IMG/VR virus record: IMGVR_UViG_3300042294_004068
Location: 1-64,000 of that record
Source of the DNA: a virus
Length of the DNA stretch: 64,000 nucleotides
Reading direction: 5' to 3' (one strand)
Of this stretch, positions 23,332 to 29,643 are shown in pieces (within the stretch, counting starts at the first letter, position 1; each line of letters opens with the position of its first letter). Below the pieces are notes generated by a model, which saw only the letters and a program-made list of their open reading frames with translations, was not told the DNA's origin and did no database searches. A program made the translations under genes and the position numbers.

Positions 23332-23486
23332 AAACTCTAACGCGTCCTACTGACATTATTTCTGGCGAGCAGACTAAGGCAACTCTATGGGTGCAGTTTG
23401 CAGTAACACTTGGTTTTAACGCGGTAGGGCTTTACGTTTCTCATCAAATTACGCTACACGTGTGGCGTGCCATGACAGGACACTAA
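23328..23486 (+). CDS. 52-aa single-pass membrane protein
   Basis: GTG start overlapping the stop of the DUF4430-like gene; its own stop overlaps the adenosyltransferase start (TAATG). One hydrophobic helix (about residues 20-40) is followed by a His-containing tail. The tight double coupling places it in a cobalamin-related cassette. No family is recognised. Confidence 0.6.
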   Translation: MKTLTRPTDIISGEQTKATLWVQFAVTLGFNAVGLYVSHQITLHVWRAMTGH

Positions 23487-24055
23487 TGGTAAACCTCACT
23501 CGCATCTATACCAAGACTGGCGATGATGGCACCACATCTCTCGGAGATATGAGCCGTACATCTAAGAATGACCCACGCCTTGAGGCTTTTGCAACTGTAG
23601 ATGAGGCTAACTCTTTTATTGGTGTTGCTATGTTGCATGTAGAGAGTCGAGAGATAAAGACTCTTCTTCTTCGTATTCAAAATGAGTTGTTTGATGTTGG
23701 TGCTGATTTGTGCACTCCTGTAGTAGAAAACCCAACAACTGAAGCCCTTCGAGTTACCGAGAAACAGATTTACTATATTGAGACTCAGATTGACTATTAC
23801 AACTCATTTTTAGACCCCCTGCGTTCTTTTGTACTTCCATCAGGAACTTCTAGTTCTAGCCATCTCCATGTTGCACGTACAGTTGTTCGTCGTGCAGAAA
23901 GAGCAACATGGCATGCAATACATCAGTTTGGTGATGGAGTAAATCTTTTGACTGCTCGTTATTTAAATAGGTTGTCAGACCTTCTTTTTGTTATGGCTCG
24001 ATACGAAAACCGTTCAGTTGGAGATTCTCTTTGGGAAGCAGGTAGGGATAGATAA
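23486..24055 (+). CDS. PduO-type cob(I)alamin adenosyltransferase
   Basis: It transfers the adenosyl group of ATP to cob(I)alamin, making adenosylcobalamin. The 189-residue protein has the ATP-binding N-terminus IYTKTGDDGTTSLGD (near residue 7), VDEANSFIG near residue 35, and RTVVRRAER near residue 133. It ends with YLNRLSDLLFVMARYEN. The family's usual features are all present. Its product is the cofactor of the phage's own class II reductase (6368). ATG at 23486 is coupled to the upstream ORF. Confidence 0.93.
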   Translation: MVNLTRIYTKTGDDGTTSLGDMSRTSKNDPRLEAFATVDEANSFIGVAMLHVESREIKTLLLRIQNELFDVGADLCTPVVENPTTEALRVTEKQIYYIETQIDYYNSFLDPLRSFVLPSGTSSSSHLHVARTVVRRAERATWHAIHQFGDGVNLLTARYLNRLSDLLFVMARYENRSVGDSLWEAGRDR

Positions 24056-24165
24056 TGGCAGCTAAATCAGCTAGAGTTACAAACGACAAAAGAAACAACG
24101 GAAAAGCTTTTAAGAAGTATCCAAAAAAGTTTGATCAAACTAAGAGAAGATTAGTTACAGCATAG
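24055..24165 (+). CDS. 36-aa basic microprotein
   Basis: A tiny Lys/Arg-rich ORF whose ATG overlaps the stop of the adenosyltransferase (TAATG). It ends eight bases before the tRNA-Thr gene. It may bind nucleic acid. The coupling is the main evidence. Confidence 0.5.
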   Translation: MAAKSARVTNDKRNNGKAFKKYPKKFDQTKRRLVTA

Positions 24166-24172
24166 TTAAACT

Positions 24173-24247
24173 GCCCTGATAGCTCAGTGGTAGAGCATTC
24201 GCCTTGTAAGCGAAGGGTCGTCAGTTCAATCCTGACTCGGGGCTCCA
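24173..24247 (+). tRNA. tRNA-Thr (anticodon TGT)
   Basis: A full cloverleaf. Acceptor GCCCTGA pairs with TCGGGGC, D-stem GCTC with GAGC, anticodon stem TTCGC with GCGAA around loop CTTGTAA, and T-stem GTCAG with CTGAC. CCA is encoded at the 3' end. It decodes ACA, an abundant Thr codon in the phage collagen-like fibres. Confidence 0.95.
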
Positions 24248-24255
24248 CATTTCAA

Positions 24256-24326
24256 TCCCTGTTCGTCTAACGGCAAGACGCCGCCCTTTGGAGGCGGTTA
24301 TCGTGGTTCGAATCCATGACGGGGAG
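24256..24326 (+). tRNA. tRNA-Gln (anticodon TTG)
   Basis: Cloverleaf with acceptor TCCCTGT/ACGGGGA, D-stem GTC/GAC, anticodon stem CCGCC/GGCGG around loop CTTTGGA, and T-stem CGTGG/CCATG. CCA is not encoded. It decodes CAA, used for Gln in the Gly-Pro-Gln repeats of the fibres. It ends two bases from the next stop codon. Confidence 0.93.
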
Positions 24327-24327
24327 C

Positions 24328-25056
24328 TTAGTTATACTCTTTCTTAGACCAAAATCTGTCTTTGTATCCGTTATAAAAACTCATTTTTAGTTTTCTTAAA
24401 GAACCATTTACTCGTTTTACATCTTCTTTAGTAGTTTCAAAACTCATAGCATACGACTCTCTTTTAAAAGGAATCACTTGCACCATTGGGTACCCAGCAG
24501 GGAGTATTCCAGTCCATTCAGGGTCTATCAAAAAAGGAAAGTTGATTGGATGTGTAAAAGTGTCAGTGTCTACAACTCCTGGCAAACACTCAACAATTCT
24601 TTCATTTTTATCTCTATTTAAGGGGGATATAAACAGACAGGAGTAACCTGGTGGAGTGATAATTACCCAAGGCGAGTTAAATTTTGGAATTGCATTATTT
24701 GGATGCTCTTCAACTTGAGGATGTGTAGTCATTTGTAACGGGGGGTGGAAAGCAAGAACTTCATGGTCAGGCCACTGAAAAAGCTGTTGACCGTTTTGTT
24801 TAGTTACTTTTACATCTGTTGGTAAAGGGATAATATACCCAGCAGTCATGGCATCTAACATTGGTATGCATTTTTTGCCAGTTGCTGTCCCCTGATTAAT
24901 TCCTACTTCATTCCAGTAAACCTGACCCTGCTTGCCATCGATGTATGAAGGCAGTTTTTTATACCACTCTGGTAAAACCTTTTTTGCGGGGTAGGGTCTT
25001 ACTTCCTCAGGGATATCCCCTAAAGCATCTAAGAACTTAATTTTGATTTCTCGCAT
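24328..25056 (-). CDS. Uncharacterised protein, halogenase-operon family member 2 (242 aa)
   Basis: A clear paralogue of the 11683-12387 protein. Shared features are LPEWYKKLPSYIDGK versus VPDWYKKSPRFIDGK, KCIPMLDAMTAGY versus MCVPFFDSMISGY, and ITPPGYSCLFISPLNR. ILPAGYPMVQVIPFKRE and the C-terminal KKEYN also match. The function is unknown. It stands alone on the minus strand after the tRNAs. A weak TAAGTT -10 lies seven bases before its ATG. Confidence 0.75.
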   Translation of the reverse strand: MREIKIKFLDALGDIPEEVRPYPAKKVLPEWYKKLPSYIDGKQGQVYWNEVGINQGTATGKKCIPMLDAMTAGYIIPLPTDVKVTKQNGQQLFQWPDHEVLAFHPPLQMTTHPQVEEHPNNAIPKFNSPWVIITPPGYSCLFISPLNRDKNERIVECLPGVVDTDTFTHPINFPFLIDPEWTGILPAGYPMVQVIPFKRESYAMSFETTKEDVKRVNGSLRKLKMSFYNGYKDRFWSKKEYN

Positions 25057-25152
25057 ACTCCATAACTTACACTGTTTTTCCTATAAAACCCATACCTATG
25101 TGTTTTATAATCAGTTTATTCACTAAGTTTCCTTACCCGACAAGCAAGGAAA

Positions 25153-25195
25153 AAGGCGGCTGGACCAATAAAAAACGGTCCAGTCGCCTTCTTTT
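25153..25195 (+). terminator. Rho-independent-type terminator
   Basis: AAGGCGGCTGGACC (25153-25166) pairs with GGTCCAGTCGCCTT (25177-25190) with one mismatch, followed by CTTTTCT. A T-tract on the other strand suggests it may work both ways. It insulates the lysis cassette. A GATAAT -10-like box follows at 25205. Confidence 0.75.
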
Positions 25196-25237
25196 CTATA
25201 AGCGATAATAGACCTTGGACAGTGTATTGGAGGGAAA

Positions 25238-25459
25238 ATGAGAAAACTAGGACTCCTAAGCGTGGTAGCGCTAGGTCTTCTTCTCACAGGGTGTGGAAAC
25301 GGTCATTACCGATATCCATGTCAAGACCCTGTAAATTGGGAAACAGCAGATTGCAAACCGCCTATCTGCACAGTCGCTGGGACATGCCCAGAAGACTTGG
25401 TTGGTGAGGATGTAGTTAATGGAACTACATCAGATGGAGGAACAGTAACAAATGACTAG
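25238..25459 (+). CDS. Small lipoprotein of lysis cassette
   Basis: A 73-residue lipoprotein. Signal peptide with lipobox LLTGC (Cys19) is followed by YRYPCQDPVNWETADC and further Cys residues. Proteins of this type precede the holin and endolysin in many uncultured aquatic phages and resemble outer spanin-like lipoproteins. In a monoderm-like actinobacterial host the role is unclear. SD GGAGGG before the ATG. It overlaps the next gene by eight bases. Confidence 0.75.
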   Translation: MRKLGLLSVVALGLLLTGCGNGHYRYPCQDPVNWETADCKPPICTVAGTCPEDLVGEDVVNGTTSDGGTVTND

Positions 25460-25844
25460 AGTTAGGTACTCTTCAGCAGATCTAGATGCTCGCTTGAAGT
25501 TTATTCTTGGAATCATTCTTGGATTGATTCTATTGTTCACAGCAGTTGGCATTCTTTATGCGCTGATTTTTGTTACTCAGCCAGTCAATGCTCAGTCTGA
25601 GAATGACAAGATGTTCTTTAATGTTTTGGGAAGCATCGCAACATTTATTACAGGAACACTTGCAGGTATTTTGATTGGCAGCAAGGGCGGAGATTCTCCT
25701 GCACCTATTGACTTCGGAACACCAGAAGCACCTGCAGCAGCGGCACCAGTAGACCCAACACCTACTGAAGATGCTCCAACAGGTAAGCCAGAAGGCCAAA
25801 TGCCAGAAGAACAAGACATCGATGAAGGATGGGATAAAGACTAA
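25452..25844 (+). CDS. Holin-like two-TM protein (130 aa)
   Basis: Two hydrophobic segments (about residues 16-42 and 58-77) are followed by an Ala/Pro/Glu-rich acidic tail. It lies between the lipoprotein and the CHAP endolysin, so a holin or lysis regulator is likely. The tail is unusually long for a holin. Confidence 0.65.
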   Translation: MTRVRYSSADLDARLKFILGIILGLILLFTAVGILYALIFVTQPVNAQSENDKMFFNVLGSIATFITGTLAGILIGSKGGDSPAPIDFGTPEAPAAAAPVDPTPTEDAPTGKPEGQMPEEQDIDEGWDKD

Positions 25845-25846
25845 CA

Positions 25847-26407
25847 ATGGCAGATATGGGGACAGCAGCCAAACTTATTGAGGTTGCAAAAGCTGAATTA
25901 GGAACTATTGAAGGTCCTAAGGATAACGAAACAAAGTACGGTGCTTACACAAAGGCTAACTTCCAACCCTGGTGCGGAAGTTTCGTCAACTGGTGCGGGA
26001 ACGAGGCCGGGGTAAAAATCCCTAACACTGTTTTCACTCCAGCTGGCGCAGCAGCGTTTAAAAAAGCTGGTCGTTGGTACGACGCACAAGTGTGTGACCC
26101 AGAGCCAGGCGATATTGCGTATTTTGATTTCCCGGCAGATGGCGTTGATCGTATTAGTCACGTTGGAATTGTCATTGCAGACAATAACGATGGAACTGTC
26201 TGGTGTATCGAAGGAAACACTAGCCCAGATAAAAAGGGAAGCCAACGAAATGGCGGACAAGTTTCAAAGAAACTTCGTGGATATAAGAAGAACAAGGCTG
26301 GCGAACAGATTTCAATCGTTGGCTTTGGTCGTCCTAAGTTCAAAGGAGCGGGTGCAGCACCTGCTGCTCCAGCTGCAGCAGCTAAATGCCCAACTTGCGG
26401 TAAGTAA
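25847..26407 (+). CDS. CHAP-domain endolysin
   Basis: The 186-residue protein has the CHAP catalytic Cys in WCGSFVNWCG (near residue 43), the catalytic His in ISHVGIV (near residue 103) and CIEGNTS near residue 122. CHAP enzymes cut peptidoglycan amide or peptide bonds. The C-terminus is Ala/Pro-rich and ends in a short CPTCGK pair. No signal peptide, so release depends on a holin. It starts two bases after the holin-like gene. Confidence 0.88.
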   Translation: MADMGTAAKLIEVAKAELGTIEGPKDNETKYGAYTKANFQPWCGSFVNWCGNEAGVKIPNTVFTPAGAAAFKKAGRWYDAQVCDPEPGDIAYFDFPADGVDRISHVGIVIADNNDGTVWCIEGNTSPDKKGSQRNGGQVSKKLRGYKKNKAGEQISIVGFGRPKFKGAGAAPAAPAAAAKCPTCGK

Positions 26408-26416
26408 GGAAATATA

Positions 26417-26605
26417 ATGGAAGCAGTAATTGTTTACCTTCTTCTTGGCGCTGTCATAGCTTTAATTGCTATTGCTGATGACAAAAACGCAAAGAAGATT
26501 GAAAAAGGATATAACCCAAACGCTACTGACCGCGATGGCGATGGGATTATTCAAGAAGGAACTAAGTTCCAACGTAAGGCAAAAAAGCCTAAGAAAAAGC
26601 AATAA
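26417..26605 (+). CDS. Small membrane protein with EF-hand-like loop (62 aa)
   Basis: An N-terminal TM helix (residues 3-20) is followed by NATDRDGDGIIQEGTKF, a DxDxDG calcium-binding loop, and a Lys-rich tail. Last gene of the lysis cassette, closed by a strong terminator. Similar phage proteins carry the D-DGDG-Q-GT-F motif; the function is unknown. Confidence 0.65.
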   Translation: MEAVIVYLLLGAVIALIAIADDKNAKKIEKGYNPNATDRDGDGIIQEGTKFQRKAKKPKKKQ

Positions 26606-26626
26606 CAGCTTCTAGACTTACGAAAG

Positions 26627-26661
26627 CACCTGTAGTAGAGTGATCTATTACAGGTGTTTTT
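26627..26661 (+). terminator. Strong intrinsic terminator after lysis cassette
   Basis: A 13-bp stem (26627-26639 with 26644-26656, one G-T wobble) has a GTGA tetraloop and is followed directly by TTTTT. This is a textbook Rho-independent terminator. Confidence 0.9.
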
Positions 26662-26686
26662 CATTATATAGACAAAGGGACTTTAT

Positions 26687-27868
26687 ATGTTGCGTAACCT
26701 CAGCGAGCTATTCCTAGCAGCTACTCTCCTAATTTATGTTGTTCCATACATTATTTGGAAAGTCTTTAAAACTGACAACTTTGTCCCACTACCAATTATT
26801 CAGATTATCTCTGGCCTTCTCCTAGGCCCAGCAGTTCTTGGCTCTCTACACCCTGAGTTCTTCAACTACTTATTTACTAAAGACAATATCAATGTCTTGA
26901 GTGGAGTGGCGTGGCTTGGCATTATCTTTTTTGTTTGGTCAGCAGGAGTTCACCTAGATATAAAAGCAGCCTTTACAAATAAGAAAGACACCTTCACAAC
27001 AGCATCACTAGCCTTAACTGGCCCTCTAGTTTTTGGTTCTATCTTTGCTTTTATTATCTATGACCGAGGTCCTTGGGCAGGAGAACAGGCAGCAACTTGG
27101 CAGTTTGTTCTTGCTGTGGGTATGGGCATGGCTGTAACAGCGCTACCAATTTTGGTTTTGTTGATGGAAAAGCTTGGCATTTTTAATGGACCTATAGGAA
27201 GAAGAGTCCTAACTTATGCAAGCTTAGATGATATTTTTATTTGGGTTGTTTTAGGCATAATCATTATGGATTGGGATAGGTCTTTACGACAGCTAATCTT
27301 CCTTCCAATTTTTGCTTTGGCAGCCTACGGCTTAAACGCATTAGTAAAGACTCTTAAAAACAAACAAGACATCTGGTACATAACAATTGTTTGGACTATT
27401 GCAGTTGCTCTTGCTGCAGACTGGTCAGGATTGCACTACATCGTAGGTGGCTTTATGGCTGGTGCAGTAATGAAGAAGGAGTGGTTTGAAGAAAAGCAAC
27501 TCGAGGTCTTCAAAAACACAGTCTTAATTTTGATGATGCCTACATACTTCTTACTAACTGGTTTAAGGACCAGTTGGGAAGTAAGCGGTATTGCAGTTCT
27601 TCTCTTGGCTCTTGGTTTGTTTGCTGTTCAGTTTGCTGGAAAGACTACTGGTGTTTTTGTGGCAAGCAAGATTCTAGGTTGGCCTAAGGGCGAGTGGAAA
27701 CTTATGGGCACTTTGCTTCAGACAAAGGCTCTTATAGAAATCATATTTGCTACGATTCTTTTGGATAAAGGCATCATCACAGCGGACATGTTTACAGCTC
27801 TCTTGCTTATGGCTGTACTCAGTACGATGGTGACGATACCGATAGCCAGAAAGCTTTTAAAAGCTTAA
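26687..27868 (+). CDS. CPA2-family cation/proton antiporter
   Basis: A 393-residue protein with about 11-12 transmembrane helices. ISGLLLGPAVLG (near residue 40) and LTYASLDDIFIWVVLGI (near residue 175) match the discontinuous helix and conserved acidic motif of the CPA2 Na+/H+ and K+/H+ exchangers (NapA and KefB/C type). It lacks a C-terminal regulatory domain, typical of short CPA2 members. It would move Na+ or K+ out in exchange for protons, altering pH or ion balance. An AAAGGGA SD lies before the ATG. Rare in phages. Confidence 0.88.
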   Translation: MLRNLSELFLAATLLIYVVPYIIWKVFKTDNFVPLPIIQIISGLLLGPAVLGSLHPEFFNYLFTKDNINVLSGVAWLGIIFFVWSAGVHLDIKAAFTNKKDTFTTASLALTGPLVFGSIFAFIIYDRGPWAGEQAATWQFVLAVGMGMAVTALPILVLLMEKLGIFNGPIGRRVLTYASLDDIFIWVVLGIIIMDWDRSLRQLIFLPIFALAAYGLNALVKTLKNKQDIWYITIVWTIAVALAADWSGLHYIVGGFMAGAVMKKEWFEEKQLEVFKNTVLILMMPTYFLLTGLRTSWEVSGIAVLLLALGLFAVQFAGKTTGVFVASKILGWPKGEWKLMGTLLQTKALIEIIFATILLDKGIITADMFTALLLMAVLSTMVTIPIARKLLKA

Positions 27869-28164
27869 TCGTGTTTTAGGTTGCTTGGCACTTTAGCCAG
27901 CTTTCCTACAAACCCTTCTGGTGCATCTTCGAATCCGACCTTCTCATCAAGGTAGCCTTTGATTGCTCGTGGCACAATGAAAGTCAAAATTTCTCTTGCC
28001 TCACATACGTTGCATCCACAAAACGGTAGACCGCTTTCAGTCTCCACTTCAGAGTTCTCCTCATCCACGGAGTCGTACAAAGCCATCATGTAGCCTTCCA
28101 AACCATTTTGTAGGTCGGTAGCCCAATCTTCATCCCTAATCACAAACTCTTTAATTTCGCTCAT
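27865..28164 (-). CDS. Conserved actinophage-type hypothetical (99 aa)
   Basis: Contains FCGCNVCEAREILTFIVPRAIKGY near the middle (CxCxxC). Cys-x-Cys-x-x-Cys followed by REIL-F-VPR is frequent among actinophage hypotheticals. Acidic N-terminus. It ends tail to tail with the antiporter gene. TATGAT lies six bases before its ATG. Confidence 0.65.
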   Translation of the reverse strand: MSEIKEFVIRDEDWATDLQNGLEGYMMALYDSVDEENSEVETESGLPFCGCNVCEAREILTFIVPRAIKGYLDEKVGFEDAPEGFVGKLAKVPSNLKHD

Positions 28165-28170
28165 TCCATC

Positions 28171-28176
28171 ATCATA
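28171..28176 (-). promoter_or_regulatory. -10 box of leaderless promoter
   Basis: On the minus strand TATGAT lies six bases before the ATG at 28164. The intervening GATGGA could also serve as a weak SD. Confidence 0.4.
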
Positions 28177-28194
28177 CGCTGCTTCGGCGTAAAA

Positions 28195-28214
28195 GGGAAT
28201 GGGAGCCCGGAAAA
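28195..28214 (+). repeat. Copy 2 of the 20-bp upstream element
   Basis: GGGAGCCCGGAAAA core preceded by GGGAAT. It lies 26 bases before the ATG of the 45-aa zinc protein at 28241. Confidence 0.75.
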
Positions 28215-28240
28215 TAGGATTTTTATGCTAGCCTCATTCC

Positions 28241-28378
28241 ATGATTGAATTCCTTAAAAAGCTTTTTTGTAAGCACCCAATCACCACCCAAAGCTCCTGC
28301 CCTTTCACCATGAAGAATTACGACATCTGCATCGCATGCGGAAAGGTCTCAGAACGGAACGGGAGCCCGGAAAATTGA
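28241..28378 (+). CDS. 45-aa zinc-knuckle microprotein
   Basis: FLKKLFCKHP near the start and CIACGKV near residue 30 give two metal-binding pairs (C-x-H and CxxC), as in small phage proteins with a KLFCKH start. The C-terminus runs through the third copy of the 20-bp element. Its stop overlaps the TTG start of the methyltransferase. Confidence 0.6.
   Translation: MIEFLKKLFCKHPITTQSSCPFTMKNYDICIACGKVSERNGSPEN
28355..28374 (+). repeat. Copy 3 of the 20-bp upstream element
   Basis: An exact copy of CGGAACGGGAGCCCGGAAAA, directly abutting the TTG start of the methyltransferase. It is identical to copy 4. Confidence 0.85.
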
Positions 28379-29163
28379 TTTCCGAGCCATATAAAGACAT
28401 TCCTAAAGAGATAGTGAATGTTCTTGAAGACCTTATTACCCCTGAAGACTCATACCATCAGGGGCATAAGCGTCGTATGGCTCGCACCCTTGATGTACTT
28501 CTCAAAGAGAAACCAAAAGGCAAGCTACTAGAGCTCGGAACTTCAAAAGTTATTCCGTTGTCACTTCAGCAGCTAGCTCCAGATTTAGAAGTTCATGTCA
28601 CCGATTTTGACAAAGACTTGCCTTTAAGTGGTACTTCAACTATCTCAATCAAGGATAAAACCCTCAAAGCAACGACATACAGGGTTGACTTAGAGACAGA
28701 GGTTATCCCTGTTGAAGATGCCACTTTTGATGTAGTTATCTGCTGCGAAGTCATAGAACACATGGAGTTAGACCCCATGTTTATGTTGGCTGAGATAAAT
28801 CGAGTTTTGAAGCCAAATGGAAAGCTAATCCTCACCACACCAAACATCACCAGCTCACGGGCTTTATACAAGATGCTTCGAGGAACAGATCCATACTTCT
28901 ACATGCAATACCGACACAAGCCAGCCTTGTATCGCCACAACTACGAATACAGCGAATACTCACTACGCCAAGTAGTCAAGGCAGCAGGGTTCTCAGGTCA
29001 GGTATGGACCGAGGACTCTTTCGAAGACGGGGTTATGGAAGATATCACCCGCCTACGACAGCTTGGCTACCCACTTACCTCAATCGGGGACAACATCTTT
29101 GCAACCCTCACCAAAACTCGTGGAGTTGTAAATCGCTACCCCTCAGTAATCTACGCAGACTAA
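28375..29163 (+). CDS. SAM-dependent class I methyltransferase
   Basis: Core motifs are KLLELGTSKVIPL (motif I, near residue 46), VDLETEVIPVEDATFDVVIC and CEVIEHM (motif post-III, near residue 118), then LKPNGKLILTTPN. These place it in the UbiE/Methyltransf_11-type superfamily. The substrate is unknown; the C-terminal Tyr/His-rich part resembles sugar or small-molecule methylases. TTG 28375 is chosen because the GGGAG of the 20-bp repeat sits at SD distance and its start overlaps the preceding stop. Confidence 0.75.
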   Translation: MISEPYKDIPKEIVNVLEDLITPEDSYHQGHKRRMARTLDVLLKEKPKGKLLELGTSKVIPLSLQQLAPDLEVHVTDFDKDLPLSGTSTISIKDKTLKATTYRVDLETEVIPVEDATFDVVICCEVIEHMELDPMFMLAEINRVLKPNGKLILTTPNITSSRALYKMLRGTDPYFYMQYRHKPALYRHNYEYSEYSLRQVVKAAGFSGQVWTEDSFEDGVMEDITRLRQLGYPLTSIGDNIFATLTKTRGVVNRYPSVIYAD

Positions 29164-29166
29164 TAA

Positions 29167-29186
29167 CGGAACGGGAGCCCGGAAAA
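29167..29186 (+). repeat. Copy 4 of the 20-bp upstream element
   Basis: Identical to copy 3 and directly abutting the ATG at 29187. The internal GGGAG is nine bases before the ATG, so it may serve as SD within a larger conserved site. Confidence 0.85.
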
Positions 29187-29360
29187 ATGGCTAAATGCAC
29201 AAAGAAAGGTTTTCAAAGTAGGGAGCTGGCTGACAGGATGGTTCAAATGAAGAACTATTCTGAAACCAAAAAAGGGCGACCAGCCAATTACTTTCTACAC
29301 CCTTGCGATGCCTGTAACCACTGGCATGTCTTAAAAGCACGCTCGGCTCGTACTATCTGA
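29187..29360 (+). CDS. 57-aa zinc-ribbon protein
   Basis: A short basic protein with CTKKGFQSRELADRM at the start and HPCDACNHWHVL near residue 40. Similar Cys/His proteins are common in actinophages. It follows the fourth copy of the 20-bp element immediately. Confidence 0.7.
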   Translation: MAKCTKKGFQSRELADRMVQMKNYSETKKGRPANYFLHPCDACNHWHVLKARSARTI

Positions 29361-29366
29361 AAATGG

Positions 29367-29624
29367 CTATTTTGTTGAAGGTTTTGCTTTTTTAAACCTT
29401 AGTCCTTTTAGTTTCAAGATTGCAGGTTTTTCTGAATACTTAACCCACTCATAGACAAAAATGCATCCAGCGATTAGGAAGCCCAAGGACTCTGCTTGAA
29501 CTATGTAATAGGTGGTTGGGTCTACTAGGTAGGTCTCCCAAGGGAAGGTGTATGCAACTACAGGGAAAGCAATGGCATTGCCAAACACCACTGAAGTTAC
29601 GATGCTTTTATATACGTTTGTCAT
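29367..29624 (-). CDS. Small membrane protein (85 aa)
   Basis: Two hydrophobic segments (about residues 8-27 and 42-58) and a basic tail rich in Lys. The ATG at 29624 is favoured by an AGAGAAAG SD over an upstream start overlapping the NlpC/P60 gene. It is cotranscribed behind that gene. Confidence 0.65.
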   Translation of the reverse strand: MTNVYKSIVTSVVFGNAIAFPVVAYTFPWETYLVDPTTYYIVQAESLGFLIAGCIFVYEWVKYSEKPAILKLKGLRFKKAKPSTK

Positions 29625-29643
29625 TGTGTCTTTCTCTTCTCTA

